DNA of 64,000 nucleotides, from contig CANRGH010000001.1 of the NCBI GenBank assembly GCA_947630135.1, forward strand, positions 124,001 through 188,000, written 5' to 3'. The notes beneath the pieces were generated by a model. It saw only the letters and a program-made list of their open reading frames with translations, was not told the DNA's origin and did not search any database. This DNA is from an uncultured Monoglobus sp. Lineage in GTDB: Bacteria; Bacillota; Clostridia; Monoglobales; Monoglobaceae. Shown here piece by piece: positions 10,597 through 18,511 of the stretch (positions within the stretch are counted from its first letter, which is position 1; every line of letters starts with the position of its first letter). The translations under genes and the position numbers were made by a program.

Positions 10597-11065
10597 TATC
10601 ATGGATCTTTTGATAATTTTGGCCGTGGTTCTGGTGATCGCGGCGGCGGGATATTTTTTCATCTCGTCAACCGCGGCTGACACCGACGCCGAAAAAGCGA
10701 GCGGCCAAAACGTCAAGGCCACTGTCGAGGTCGAGTTCGCGAAAGAAGATGAGTTTTTGACCGAGCTGCCTCAGGTGGGCGACAGCGTCACGATCGGCGT
10801 TAAAGAGAAAATGCCCGCGGTCGTGACCGATGTTCACTATGAAAACGCCAAGATCACAGCTTTTGATGTGGTGCAGGGCAGCGCCTCAACCGAGGAGATA
10901 CCCGGTCAATATGACGTTTATGTCGTAATGGAGGCTGATGCCGTTGACGGCAAAGACGCGGTCACTATCAACAATAGTCCCATAAGAGTCGGAGACGCCA
11001 CTGCGGTGCGCACCAGGAACTGGGCGAGCTACGGATATGTGACACGGCTTGAGATAAGCGAATAA
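10580..11065 (+). CDS. DUF4330 family membrane-anchored protein (first of two)
   Basis: 161 residues: a short basic N-terminus, one membrane helix (~9-29), then about 130 residues outside the membrane with a beta-rich, ligand-free look. The helix (NIMDLLIILAVVLVIAAAGY) and the following conserved region fit DUF4330, whose function is unknown. The ATG at 10580 lies inside the end of the glycosyltransferase gene (17-base overlap). The next gene is a diverged paralog. The position suggests an accessory role in polysaccharide assembly or export; this is inference. Confidence 0.75.
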   Translation: MKAKFNIMDLLIILAVVLVIAAAGYFFISSTAADTDAEKASGQNVKATVEVEFAKEDEFLTELPQVGDSVTIGVKEKMPAVVTDVHYENAKITAFDVVQGSASTEEIPGQYDVYVVMEADAVDGKDAVTINNSPIRVGDATAVRTRNWASYGYVTRLEISE

Positions 11066-11096
11066 TCGCCGCGCGCAGGAAAGGAGATATAATATT

Positions 11097-11624
11097 ATGG
11101 CTCAGAATAATAAATCAAAATCCAAAAACGGAAGCTTTAAAAAGACGGGAAAGCTTTTCGGCATAATAAGCATAATTGATGTTCTGGTCGTTCTGTGCAT
11201 CGCCGCGCTCGCGTTCGGCATCTACGCCAGATACACCTCTGACAGCGACGCAAGCGCCGCCACCGAGCGCTCTAAGTTCCAATATGTCTATAAGGTCGAG
11301 AGCGTGAGAGAATACACTCTTGAGGCGCTGCGCAAGGGCGGCCCGGTGTATGACCGCGAGACTAAGGAATACATAGGCGATGTTGTAGGCGTTTCCGCCG
11401 AGGACGCGAAAATGGAGATCAGCAAGACTGACGGCAAATACGTCATTGTTACCGTTCCCGATAAATATGACGCGTATGTCACGATCGAGGTCGACGGCAA
11501 GTACAACAGCCTCGGCCACTACACCAACGACAACAGATACATTGGCGCCGGCCAGACCCTCAACGCCCTCAGCAAGTTCTCAAACACCGAGGGGCAGATC
11601 ATTGAGGTCAAGGACGTGGAGTAA
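11097..11624 (+). CDS. DUF4330 family membrane-anchored protein (second of two)
   Basis: 175 residues with a Lys-rich cytoplasmic tail (~1-22), one helix (GIISIIDVLVVLCIAALAFG, ~23-42) and an extracytoplasmic domain of about 130 residues. The fold order matches the gene upstream (DLLIILA in one, DVLVVLC in the other). AAAGGAGATATAAT precedes the ATG. Last gene of the murJ operon, followed by a terminator hairpin. The pair may form a heteromer. Function unknown. Confidence 0.75.
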   Translation: MAQNNKSKSKNGSFKKTGKLFGIISIIDVLVVLCIAALAFGIYARYTSDSDASAATERSKFQYVYKVESVREYTLEALRKGGPVYDRETKEYIGDVVGVSAEDAKMEISKTDGKYVIVTVPDKYDAYVTIEVDGKYNSLGHYTNDNRYIGAGQTLNALSKFSNTEGQIIEVKDVE

Positions 11625-11646
11625 AATCATTCATCCAAGGATGATG

Positions 11647-11685
11647 CAATCGGGCGGATATTATCCGCCCGATGTTTTGGTTAAG
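11647..11685 (+). terminator. Terminator of the murJ operon
   Basis: Perfect inverted repeat ATCGGGCGGATA / TTATCCGCCCGAT (about 11649-11674) followed by GTTTTGGTT. The palindromic core GGGCGGATA..TATCCGCCC also occurs in the dispersed repeats at 47730, 49577 and 51680, so this terminator may derive from that repeat family. Confidence 0.7.
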
Positions 11686-11693
11686 AAAATTAC

Positions 11694-11722
11694 TTGACAA
11701 ACTCAAAAAAATAATATATAAT
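11694..11722 (+). promoter_or_regulatory. Promoter of antitoxin RNA, module 1
   Basis: TTGACA (11694-11699), 17-bp spacer, TATAAT (11717-11722): full consensus. It fires toward the hydrophobic-peptide gene on the opposite strand and has no coding region of its own downstream. Confidence 0.82.
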
Positions 11723-11728
11723 ATAAAT

Positions 11729-11857
11729 ACGAAAAGGAATCGCTGAAAAGCGATCCCTGATCGCACAAAAGGGAACCGTTAAACGGTTAGCCAAAGTTTT
11801 AATTGTCACAATAATATGACCGCTACTTTAGCTCAGGGGCGGTCATATTGCTTTTGT
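11729..11857 (+). ncRNA. Candidate antisense antitoxin RNA, module 1
   Basis: About 128 bases from the consensus promoter to a strong hairpin (11813-11849, stem AATATGACCGC) with a following TTTT. It contains stable stem-loops (ATCGCTGAAAAGCGAT; AACCGTTAAACGGTT) and no credible ORF. Its 3' end overlaps the 3' end of the convergent peptide mRNA, the arrangement expected of a type I antitoxin. It shares the ACGGTTNGCC element with the antitoxin RNAs of modules 2 and 3. Function is inferred from architecture only. Confidence 0.65.
11813..11849. terminator. Shared bidirectional terminator, module 1
   Basis: Eleven-base stem AATATGACCGC / GCGGTCATATT with a loop of about 15 bases. The toxin stop codon (TCA on + strand, 11843-11845) lies inside the right arm, so the hairpin ends both the peptide mRNA (-) and the antisense RNA (+). 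Confidence 0.75.
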
Positions 11858-11917
11858 GCTTACTATTATGAAAAATATCACAACAGCGACGATTATTTTT
11901 AAAATCGTTCTAAACAT
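11843..11917 (-). CDS. 24-residue hydrophobic peptide, candidate type I toxin (module 1)
   Basis: Tiny gene: ATG at 11915-11917 with an excellent GAAAGGAGGG site 6 bases upstream, and TGA at 11843-11845. The peptide begins MFRTILKIIVAVVIFF and is one transmembrane segment with a basic N-terminus, as in membrane-acting type I toxins. The mRNA has its own promoter (12081-12053) and a structured leader of about 125 bases in which a CCTCC can pair with the GGAGG. It has weaker similarity to the peptides at 18610 and 44371. I know no family with this sequence; toxicity is inferred. Confidence 0.65.
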   Translation of the reverse strand: MFRTILKIIVAVVIFFIIVSTKAI

Positions 11918-11921
11918 TAGC

Positions 11922-12046
11922 AATCCCTCCTTTCAATAAGCTCTTGAGAAAAACTCAAGGCCATTCGGAGGTTCACCTCCTTTCCAAAAAGAAATAGGAG
12001 ATGGCTAACCGCTCAAATACCCTTTATTGTAAACGCCAAAGCGTCT
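11922..12046 (-). promoter_or_regulatory. Structured toxin mRNA leader with sequestered ribosome site, module 1
   Basis: In mRNA sense the leader holds CGGTTAGCCA, then hairpin GGAGGTGAACCTCC, then hairpin CTTGAGTTTTTCTCAAG, then the GGAGGG ribosome site. The CCTCC arm of the first hairpin can pair instead with the ribosome site across the second hairpin. The leader thus has two exclusive folds, one of which hides the start region. Confidence 0.6.
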
Positions 12047-12052
12047 GTATAT

Positions 12053-12081
12053 ATAATACCATAATTCGCTAAAAAACTCAA
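12053..12081 (-). promoter_or_regulatory. Promoter of toxin mRNA, module 1
   Basis: Minus strand TTGAGT (12081-12076), 17-bp spacer, TATTAT (12058-12053). Slightly weaker than the opposing antitoxin promoter, as expected if antitoxin RNA is in excess. Confidence 0.7.
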
Positions 12082-12109
12082 GTAACAAAACAGTTACATA
12101 ATTTTTCCG

Positions 12110-12262
12110 ACACGAAAATAGCGGCGCCGAGGCGCCGCTACTTTCTTAGGTGAATGGATTATATGAAAAACTTTAATTGCTGTAAAGCAATTAACAAAAC
12201 TTAACTCTCCGCCTCGCGCTGCTGAGCGGAGATACGGAAATGGATCCCTCCGCAAGGATTAT
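12110..12262 (-). ncRNA. Candidate orphan small RNA beside module 1
   Basis: Transcript of about 145 bases predicted from its own promoter (12295-12267) to the GC-rich terminator at 12119-12143. It contains hairpin CTCCGC..GCGGAG (12208-12232) and a smaller AATTGCTTTACAGCAATT hairpin. The promoter's AT-run (ATTATAATATATAAT) is the same as that of module 2's antitoxin promoter. No good ORF on this strand. The + strand has a 13-codon frame (ATG near 12162) with a poor ribosome site, which I do not call. Confidence 0.45.
12119..12145. terminator. Palindromic terminator GCGGCGCC/GGCGCCGC
   Basis: Stem TAGCGGCGCC-GA-GGCGCCGCTA with T-rich sequence on both sides (CTTTCTT on +, TTTTCG on -). It would end the orphan small RNA on the minus strand. 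Confidence 0.65.
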
Positions 12263-12266
12263 TTAT

Positions 12267-12295
12267 ATTATATATTATAATTATATAAAATGCAA
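12267..12295 (-). promoter_or_regulatory. Promoter of orphan small RNA
   Basis: Minus strand TTGCAT (12295-12290), 17-bp spacer, TATAAT (12272-12267). It lies just downstream of the ECF gene on the same strand. Confidence 0.6.
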
Positions 12296-12356
12296 GCCTT
12301 TTTTAAAAAATTTTTAAAAAATTTTAAACATTTTTCATATTTCCCTCAAAACTGGA

Positions 12357-12908
12357 TCATTTCCTGCCCCAAACAGGAGGAAGCTCGGGCATCATTTTCG
12401 CACGGCGAAGCGCCGCGGCCACTATGTAGGCTATGATAAAGTCAACAATGTGGTGCGCGAAGGTTCCGGCAACGGTTATCCACATCATGGCCATGGCCGA
12501 ATAGGTTTCGCTCGATGAGAGCCCGCCCGCGAAAAACAGCAGGACCACTATTCCCTCAACAACCGCGTGTACCGCGCCGGTTGAGACGCAGGTCAGCACA
12601 AGGTTAGTTCCGCGCTTTATCATATACGCGCCCAGCAGCGCGAACAGGATATGTGAGGCGGCTCTGACCGCCACCACGAGCGGAGCCGTGAAGAAAAATC
12701 CGATCGTCGTGCCGACCGCGGTAAACACAGCCGTCCACGGCGAGATAAACATGGCGAGTATCACCGGCACATGGGCCATAAGCGTCGCCGAATACGGGCC
12801 GACCACTATACGGAACGGCGGGCCCGTGAATATCATGGGGATCATGATCCCCATCGCGATAAGCAGCGCGGAGATCACGAGGTCTTTTGTTTTCAGCTTA
12901 CTGTTCAA
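12357..12908 (-). CDS. ECF transporter S component, possibly for niacin
   Basis: Substrate-binding membrane subunit of an energy-coupling-factor vitamin importer; it would use a shared EcfA-EcfA'-EcfT module encoded elsewhere. The 183 residues form about six helices. An N-terminal MGIMIPMIF helix and a VGPYSATLMAHVPVILAMFI segment (~37-56) fit small S components; the pattern reminds me of NiaX-like niacin proteins. The start is TTG (12906-12908) after GGAGTG. A nicotinate phosphoribosyltransferase lies elsewhere in the window, which fits but does not prove niacin. Substrate confidence is low; family confidence is good. Confidence 0.75.
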   Translation of the reverse strand: MNSKLKTKDLVISALLIAMGIMIPMIFTGPPFRIVVGPYSATLMAHVPVILAMFISPWTAVFTAVGTTIGFFFTAPLVVAVRAASHILFALLGAYMIKRGTNLVLTCVSTGAVHAVVEGIVVLLFFAGGLSSSETYSAMAMMWITVAGTFAHHIVDFIIAYIVAAALRRAKMMPELPPVWGRK

Positions 12909-12954
12909 AATATAACACTCCTTTTTTACAAAACCGCAATATGTGTTATATACT

Positions 12955-12978
12955 ATAACATATCCCGCATATTGTCAA
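12955..12978 (-). promoter_or_regulatory. Likely promoter of the ECF S-component gene
   Basis: Minus strand TTGACA at 12978-12973 with TATAGT (15-bp spacer) or overlapping TAGTAT (17-bp spacer) downstream. The -35 is perfect; the -10 choice is ambiguous. Confidence 0.5.
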
Positions 12979-13045
12979 TTGACATATTAACAAAATAAAC
13001 GTCTCTGTTTGTCTAAATTTAATGTGATTTTTTGGTAAAAACCCC

Positions 13046-13074
13046 TTGATAATTTTTAAACAATGGGGTAAAAT
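13046..13074 (+). promoter_or_regulatory. Promoter of the pgk-tpiA-gpmI operon
   Basis: TTGATA (13046-13051), 17-bp spacer, TAAAAT (13069-13074), 85 bases before the pgk ATG. Confidence 0.7.
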
Positions 13075-13158
13075 TAAAGTTGCGGAAAAAGCTCCGCAAA
13101 ACCGAATTTTTTAAACGAAAATAATTAATTATCAATATAATATATCGGAGGTAATCCT

Positions 13159-14361
13159 ATGAACAAAAAAACTGTTGATGATGTTAATCTGAAGGGCAAA
13201 AAAGTCCTTGTCCGCTGCGACTTCAACGTGCCGATCAAGGACGGCAAGATCACGGACGAGACCCGCATAAACGGCGCTCTGCCCACTATCAAAAAACTCA
13301 TCGGCGACGGCGCAAAGGTTATCCTGTGCTCGCACATGGGCAAGCCCAAGGGACAGGTCGTTGAGGCGCTTTCACTGGCTCCTGTGGCGGCGTCGCTTTC
13401 CGAGAAGCTCGGCAAGCCCGTTGTTTTTGCGAATGATGACAATGTTGTGGGCGAGAACGCCAAGGCCGCGGTCGCTGCAATGAACGACGGCGACGTGGTT
13501 CTGCTCCAGAACACCCGCTTCAGGGTTGAGGAGACAAAGAACGAGGAAAATTTCAGCAAAGAGCTGGCGTCGCTGGCCGAGGCCTATGTTAACGACGCGT
13601 TCGGCAGCGCCCACAGAGCGCACTGCTCGACAGTCGGCGTTACCGAGTATTTAAGCCCCTGCGTTTCGGGCTATCTTATGGCTAAAGAGATCGACTTTGT
13701 GGGCAACGCGATCGACAATCCCGTTCGTCCTCTGGTGGCTATCCTGGGCGGCGCGAAGGTATCGGATAAGCTGAATGTTATCTCGACTCTGCTTGAGAAG
13801 TGCGACACGCTTATCATCGGCGGCGGCATGGCGTACACCTTCCTCAAGGCCAAGGGCTATGAGGTCGGAACCTCGCTGGTTGACGAGGATAAGATCGGCT
13901 ACTGCAAGGACATGATCGAAAAGGCCGAAAAGCTCGGCAAGACCCTGCAGCTCCCGATCGACACGGTTATAACATCCGATTTCCCGAACCCGATTGACGC
14001 TGAGATCGAGATCGAGACCGTTCCCTCGGACAAAATCCCCGCCGACAAAATGGGTCTTGACATAGGCGAAAAGACCCGCGCGCTGTTCGCGGACACCGTA
14101 AAGACAGCCAAAACGGTTGTTTGGAACGGCCCGATGGGTGTGTTCGAGAACCCGATTTTGGCCGCGGGCACAGTGGCTGTCGCTCAGGCTCTGGCCGACA
14201 CCGACGCCACGACGATAATCGGCGGCGGCGACAGTGCGGCCGCGATCAACACCTTGGGCTTCGGCGACAAGATGACCCACATCTCGACCGGCGGCGGCGC
14301 TTCAATGGAGCTGCTTGAGGGCAAGGTGCTGCCCGGCTGCGCGGCGCTTGACGACAAATAA
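13159..14361 (+). CDS. pgk: Phosphoglycerate kinase
   Basis: Glycolytic enzyme making ATP and 3-phosphoglycerate from 1,3-bisphosphoglycerate and ADP. 400 residues, a normal length. [14 protein letters not shown] (~17-30) and the SHMGKPKG loop (~59-66) bind the triose substrate; GGGDSAAAI (~355) and [13 protein letters not shown] (~375-387) are the C-terminal nucleotide-site signatures. CGGAGG is well placed before the ATG. First gene of a three-gene lower-glycolysis operon with tpiA and gpmI. gapA, which often precedes pgk, is absent; pgk has its own promoter instead. Confidence 0.98.
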   Translation: MNKKTVDDVNLKGKKVLVRCDFNVPIKDGKITDETRINGALPTIKKLIGDGAKVILCSHMGKPKGQVVEALSLAPVAASLSEKLGKPVVFANDDNVVGENAKAAVAAMNDGDVVLLQNTRFRVEETKNEENFSKELASLAEAYVNDAFGSAHRAHCSTVGVTEYLSPCVSGYLMAKEIDFVGNAIDNPVRPLVAILGGAKVSDKLNVISTLLEKCDTLIIGGGMAYTFLKAKGYEVGTSLVDEDKIGYCKDMIEKAEKLGKTLQLPIDTVITSDFPNPIDAEIEIETVPSDKIPADKMGLDIGEKTRALFADTVKTAKTVVWNGPMGVFENPILAAGTVAVAQALADTDATTIIGGGDSAAAINTLGFGDKMTHISTGGGASMELLEGKVLPGCAALDDK

Positions 14362-14380
14362 TAATTGGAGGAATGTGAAA

Positions 14381-15133
14381 ATGAGAAAAAAGATTATCGC
14401 GGGCAACTGGAAGATGAACAAGACTCCCACCGAAGCGGCGGCTCTGGCCGAGGCGATCGTTAAAAATTCGGCGGGTGCGGGCTGCGACGTGGTTGTCTGC
14501 CCAACGGCGGTATGTCTGCCGTGCGTTGTCGAGAAGACGAGCGGCAGCAATGTTGAGGTCGGCGCGCAGAACGTTCACTTCATGGAGAGCGGCGCGTACA
14601 CCGGCGAGCTCGCGGCGAACATGCTTACCGACGCGGGCGTTAAATACGTCATTATCGGCCACAGCGAGAGACGGCAGTATTTCGGCGAGACCGACGAGAC
14701 CGTGAACCTGAGGACCAAAGCGGCGCTCAAGGGCGGACTTCTGCCTATCGTATGCGTTGGCGAGAGCCTGACCGAGCGCGAGAACGGAATAACCTCGGAG
14801 ACAGTCTGCCGACAGGTCAAGCTGGCCTTCCTCGGCATTGACAAGGCCGACGCGGAAAAGGTCGTTATCGCCTATGAGCCCGTCTGGGCGATAGGCACGG
14901 GCAAGACCGCCACGGCCGAGCAGGCGGACGAGGTTTGCGGAATTATCCGCGAGACGATCGGCTCGCTCTACGGCGCGGACACCGCCGAAAAGATAAGAAT
15001 TCAGTACGGCGGCAGCATGAACGCCGGAAACGCGGCGGAGCTGCTCGCAAAGCCCAACATTGACGGCGGCCTGATCGGCGGCGCGAGCCTCAAGGCCGAG
15101 GACTTTGACGTTATCGTCAAAGCCGCCGAATAG
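14381..15133 (+). CDS. tpiA: Triosephosphate isomerase
   Basis: Interconverts dihydroxyacetone phosphate and glyceraldehyde 3-phosphate. 250 residues from the ATG at 14381, chosen because TTGGAGGA precedes it and the protein then begins [16 protein letters not shown]; upstream in-frame codons belong to the end of pgk. The catalytic residues are visible: Lys in NWKMN (~11), His in [11 protein letters not shown] (~95) and Glu in [13 protein letters not shown] (~166). GGSMNAGNA is the phosphate loop. It lies 19 bases after pgk. Confidence 0.98.
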   Translation: MRKKIIAGNWKMNKTPTEAAALAEAIVKNSAGAGCDVVVCPTAVCLPCVVEKTSGSNVEVGAQNVHFMESGAYTGELAANMLTDAGVKYVIIGHSERRQYFGETDETVNLRTKAALKGGLLPIVCVGESLTERENGITSETVCRQVKLAFLGIDKADAEKVVIAYEPVWAIGTGKTATAEQADEVCGIIRETIGSLYGADTAEKIRIQYGGSMNAGNAAELLAKPNIDGGLIGGASLKAEDFDVIVKAAE

Positions 15134-15171
15134 TAAAATCCGAAAAATAAAATTTAATAGGAGACAAAATC

Positions 15172-16701
15172 ATGAGCAAAAAACCATACGCTTTGATTAT
15201 AATGGACGGTTTCGGCGAAAACAAGCGCCACGACGGCAACGCGATCTACGCGGCGAACACGCCGAACCTTGACAAGTACATGAGCGAGTGCCCGAACACC
15301 GTTATTCACGCCTCGGGCATGGACGTTGGCCTGCCCGACGGACAGATGGGCAACTCGGAGGTCGGCCACACCAACATAGGCGCGGGCAGAATAGTTTATC
15401 AGGAGCTGACCCGCATCACCAAGGCGATCGAGGACGGCACGCTGTTTGAGAACGAGGCTCTGCTGGGCGCCATGGAGAACTGCAAAAAGTACGGCTCCGC
15501 CCTGCACCTTATGGGCCTTCTCTCGCCAGGCGGAGTGCACAGCCACCAAAAGCACCTCTACGGTCTGCTCAAAATGGCGAAGCAGCACGGCATTGAGGAA
15601 GTCCATGTTCACGGATTTCTGGACGGACGCGACGTTCCGCCCGCCTCGGCCGAGGAATACATCAAGGAGCTTATCGAAAAAGAGCGCGAGATCGGCGTGG
15701 GCGACATTGCCACGATCAGCGGCAGATATTACGCCATGGACCGCGACAACCGCTGGGAGCGCGTGAGCAAGGCCTATGACGCGATCGTCAAGGGCGAGGG
15801 CAAGCTGTTTGACAGCGCGGTCACCGCCATTGAGGAAAGCTATAACGACGATGTGACCGACGAGTTCGTCGTGCCCTCGGTCATCACAAAGGACGGCGAG
15901 CCGATCGGAAAACTCAAAGAGCACGACTCGGTTATTTTCTACAACTTCCGTCCCGACAGGGCCAGAGAGCTGACCAGAACTATCGTTGACCCCGATTTTA
16001 ACGGCTTTGAAAGAAATTTCTTTGAGACATACTATGTGACAATGACACAGTACGACGCGACAATGCCAAACGTGCATATCGCGTTTAAGCCCGAGAGCCT
16101 CAGCAACACCTTCGGCGAGTACATGAGCAAGCTCGGAAAGACACAGCTCAGAATAGCCGAGACCGAGAAATACGCGCACGTCACGTTTTTCTTTAACGGC
16201 GGCGTCGAGGCGCCCTACGAGGGCGAGGACAGAGTTCTTATCAACTCGCCCAAGGTCGCGACATACGACCTGCAGCCCGAAATGAGCGCGCCCGAAGTCA
16301 CCGACGCGGTTGTTGAGCGGATAAAGAGCGGCAAGTATGACTGCATAATCCTGAACTTCGCCAACTGCGACATGGTCGGCCACACCGGCGTGTTTGACGC
16401 GGCGGTAAAGGCGGTCGAGACGGTTGACTCCTGCGTCGGCAGAGTGGTTGACGCGCTGCTTGAAATGGGCGGCGAGGCGCTTATCACCGCCGACCACGGC
16501 AACGCCGACCAAATGATCGACTATGAGACCGGAGAGCCGTTCACGGCGCACACCACAAATGTGGTACCGCTGATACTGATCGGCAGAAAGGGCGTTAAGC
16601 TCAAGACCGGCAGACTCGCCGACCTGACCCCCACACTGCTTGACATGATGGGAATTGAGCAGCCCAAAGAAATGACCGGCGAGAGTCTGATCGAAAAATA
16701 A
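15172..16701 (+). CDS. gpmI: 2,3-bisphosphoglycerate-independent phosphoglycerate mutase
   Basis: Manganese enzyme of the alkaline phosphatase superfamily converting 3- to 2-phosphoglycerate. 509 residues, a normal length. LIIMDGFGE (~9-17) gives the first metal Asp; [16 protein letters not shown] (~59-74) holds the catalytic Ser; [11 protein letters not shown] (~124) and [11 protein letters not shown] (~437-447) are further metal and substrate motifs. AGGAGA precedes the ATG. Last gene of the pgk operon, 38 bases after tpiA and followed by a terminator. The cofactor-independent form is usual in Clostridia. Confidence 0.98.
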   Translation: MSKKPYALIIMDGFGENKRHDGNAIYAANTPNLDKYMSECPNTVIHASGMDVGLPDGQMGNSEVGHTNIGAGRIVYQELTRITKAIEDGTLFENEALLGAMENCKKYGSALHLMGLLSPGGVHSHQKHLYGLLKMAKQHGIEEVHVHGFLDGRDVPPASAEEYIKELIEKEREIGVGDIATISGRYYAMDRDNRWERVSKAYDAIVKGEGKLFDSAVTAIEESYNDDVTDEFVVPSVITKDGEPIGKLKEHDSVIFYNFRPDRARELTRTIVDPDFNGFERNFFETYYVTMTQYDATMPNVHIAFKPESLSNTFGEYMSKLGKTQLRIAETEKYAHVTFFFNGGVEAPYEGEDRVLINSPKVATYDLQPEMSAPEVTDAVVERIKSGKYDCIILNFANCDMVGHTGVFDAAVKAVETVDSCVGRVVDALLEMGGEALITADHGNADQMIDYETGEPFTAHTTNVVPLILIGRKGVKLKTGRLADLTPTLLDMMGIEQPKEMTGESLIEK

Positions 16702-16720
16702 AACCACCCCTCGGCGGAAT

Positions 16721-16757
16721 AACAGAGGTATAGCTTAGTCTGTGCCTCTGTTTTGCT
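16721..16757 (+). terminator. Terminator of the pgk-tpiA-gpmI operon
   Basis: Stem AACAGAGG (16721-16728) / CCTCTGTT (16745-16752) followed by TTGCTTTATTTT. Confidence 0.82.
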
Positions 16758-16773
16758 TTATTTTAATTTTACA

Positions 16774-16802
16774 TTGAGCTTTTCGTATGAATGTGATAGA
16801 AT
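16774..16802 (+). promoter_or_regulatory. Promoter of the SLH/stalk protein gene
   Basis: TTGAGC (16774-16779), 17-bp spacer, TAGAAT (16797-16802). It leaves a 200-base untranslated leader ending in a terminator-like hairpin. Confidence 0.6.
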
Positions 16803-16937
16803 ATATACGCGGCATGAATTTAATATTTTACTTTATGGTTTTTGTGAAGTGTGTGTTTTTGTTTTGGCAAAAATGCATGCTCTGTTTTCACATACTTTCA
16901 TGATAACTGTAAAGTATAAAAGAATTTGTGTCGCAGC

Positions 16938-16995
16938 AATTTGGAGCTAAGCATTTTTCGTGTTTAGTTTCAAATTGAAGCTAAACACTTTTTAT
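16938..16995 (+). promoter_or_regulatory. Candidate transcription attenuator
   Basis: GTGTTTAGTTTC / GAAGCTAAACAC (16960-16988, 12-base stem, 5-base loop) followed by TTTTTATTT is a full intrinsic terminator placed just before the ribosome site at 17000. An upstream segment (16938-16953) can pair with the left arm (16961-16976) over 16 bases, three of them G-U, so the two hairpins exclude each other. The signal sensed is unknown. Confidence 0.55.
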
Positions 16996-17011
16996 TTACG
17001 GAGGAAATGTT

Positions 17012-18373
17012 ATGAAAAAATTAATTATGCTTACGCTTTGCGCTGCGCTGATCACCGCGCCGTTCCGCGGCTTCGCGGCAGGACCGTCGGATTGGGCGAA
17101 AGCCGATATTGATGAGGCTGTGAGCCGCCGGCTTGTTCCCGAGGAAATCGACATGTATTACACTGATGATATATGCCGCGGCGACGTTTGCGCGCTGATC
17201 GACGCCTTACTGTCAAAGAACAGTTATGAGCGTATGCTGCCTTATGAAAATCCGTTTATTGACACAAACGACGAAGCGGTTCTGTCACTTTACGAGTTAG
17301 ACATAATTGACGGCAAATCGGAAAACACGTTCGCGCCCGATGATTATATCACGCGTGAGGAATTTGCGAAAATTCTTGCCAATACATATGTTTTTTTGAG
17401 CGGTGAAAAAATTCCAGGCACGGACGCCGAATATACCGATCTTGACACGGTTTCCGATTGGGCTGCCGAGTCGGTCGGCGGAGTGACAGCGTTGGGACTG
17501 CTTAAGGGCGACGGGAACGGCCAATTCAGACCGCAAAGCAATATAACCGCGGAAGAGGCGATCGTAACGGTTTTGCGCCTTAACAAGTTAAATTTAACTT
17601 CTTCACTTAAAATCAACCACATCAGCATAGGCGATTTTTACGCATTTATCGAAAGCGGCTGCGATTTTAGCGCGGTTGATTACACGGGCGCCGTAACATA
17701 CAGGAACAGTCCTATCGAGGCGGTTCCGGTTAATATAGGCACCTCGGCAATATTATACGAACACGCTTACGGTATGCTTTCGCGCCTTAAAATTTCCTCC
17801 GATCTGTCGGAATATGATCCCGAAATAAACCTGCTTGATTATGAAATATTTGAGATAACTCCGTCAAGCTGTTATGACAGTCTGCCCGTGTTTGTCTGGC
17901 TTGACACATCGAAAGGCTTCTTGGTTGAAGATGTTGTTTCGGAAAAAATTTACACGGCAGACGAATTTAAAGACGTTTTTTCGGAAAAACGCGCAACAGT
18001 GTATTGCAATAATAAAGAAATTAAAACGGATTACGCGGCCGTGGTATATAATGACGCTTTCTTGTCGGTTAAAAGCCTCATGGAAGGAATTGGAATAACG
18101 GCGGATGAAACGAGCGGCGATATCACGTTTAAATCAGGTGATAAGGCTCTGCGGATCACAACAGATCAAAACAATCAAATTTCCGGATACGATGTTGTCA
18201 ACGATAAGAATTATATTATAGACGGCGGCGGAATGCTGATCGGAGGATCATATGAAAACCTTGATGATAAAATGGTTTTATATGACTCGCAAATCGCAAG
18301 TATTCTGAGATTTTTCTATGACAATGTGACAATTAAGATTGAAGGAGAAAAAATTATAATCAATTGTGTATAA
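17012..18373 (+). CDS. SLH-domain surface protein with C-terminal stalk (copper amine oxidase-like) domain
   Basis: Secreted protein of 453 residues. Signal peptide ~1-22 (ends FRGFAAG). Two to three S-layer homology repeats span ~25-195 (ADIDEAVSR..; FAPDDYITREEFAKIL; AAESVGGVTALGLLKGDGN; FRPQSNITAEEAI), probably binding secondary wall polymer. The middle ~200-340 is unrecognised. The C-terminal ~340-453 has VYNDAFLSVKSLMEGIG and a final IKIEGEKIIINCV strand, like the stalk domains of the 44-51 kb proteins. GGAGG precedes the ATG. It probably sits on the wall as a structural or scavenging protein; ligand unknown. Confidence 0.75.
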   Translation: MKKLIMLTLCAALITAPFRGFAAGPSDWAKADIDEAVSRRLVPEEIDMYYTDDICRGDVCALIDALLSKNSYERMLPYENPFIDTNDEAVLSLYELDIIDGKSENTFAPDDYITREEFAKILANTYVFLSGEKIPGTDAEYTDLDTVSDWAAESVGGVTALGLLKGDGNGQFRPQSNITAEEAIVTVLRLNKLNLTSSLKINHISIGDFYAFIESGCDFSAVDYTGAVTYRNSPIEAVPVNIGTSAILYEHAYGMLSRLKISSDLSEYDPEINLLDYEIFEITPSSCYDSLPVFVWLDTSKGFLVEDVVSEKIYTADEFKDVFSEKRATVYCNNKEIKTDYAAVVYNDAFLSVKSLMEGIGITADETSGDITFKSGDKALRITTDQNNQISGYDVVNDKNYIIDGGGMLIGGSYENLDDKMVLYDSQIASILRFFYDNVTIKIEGEKIIINCV

Positions 18374-18476
18374 ATTACATAATTCAGACTAAAGAAAAAC
18401 ATTTTAACGCAATCGGTTTTTATACACAGCGGTTCGGCCTCAAACACCACATACTGTTTTTTATTAAATAAAATCC

Positions 18477-18505
18477 TTGACAAAAATATAATTATAATAT
18501 ATAAT
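18477..18505 (+). promoter_or_regulatory. Promoter of antitoxin RNA, module 2
   Basis: TTGACA (18477-18482), 17-bp spacer, TATAAT (18500-18505): full consensus, facing the peptide gene on the other strand. Confidence 0.82.
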
Positions 18506-18511
18506 AATTAC

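Noticed and set aside
11729-12046. Known riboswitch or 6S-like RNA
   Set aside because: I recognised no conserved riboswitch core; convergent promoters with a shared hairpin fit a toxin-antitoxin module better.
12162-12203. 13-codon plus-strand peptide (MKNFNCCKAINKT) as a fourth toxin
   Set aside because: Not hydrophobic, weak ribosome site, no promoter behind it and wrong position relative to the terminator.
16753-16950. 65-codon plus-strand frame upstream of the SLH gene
   Set aside because: No ribosome site, and it lies in the untranslated leader of the 17012 gene.
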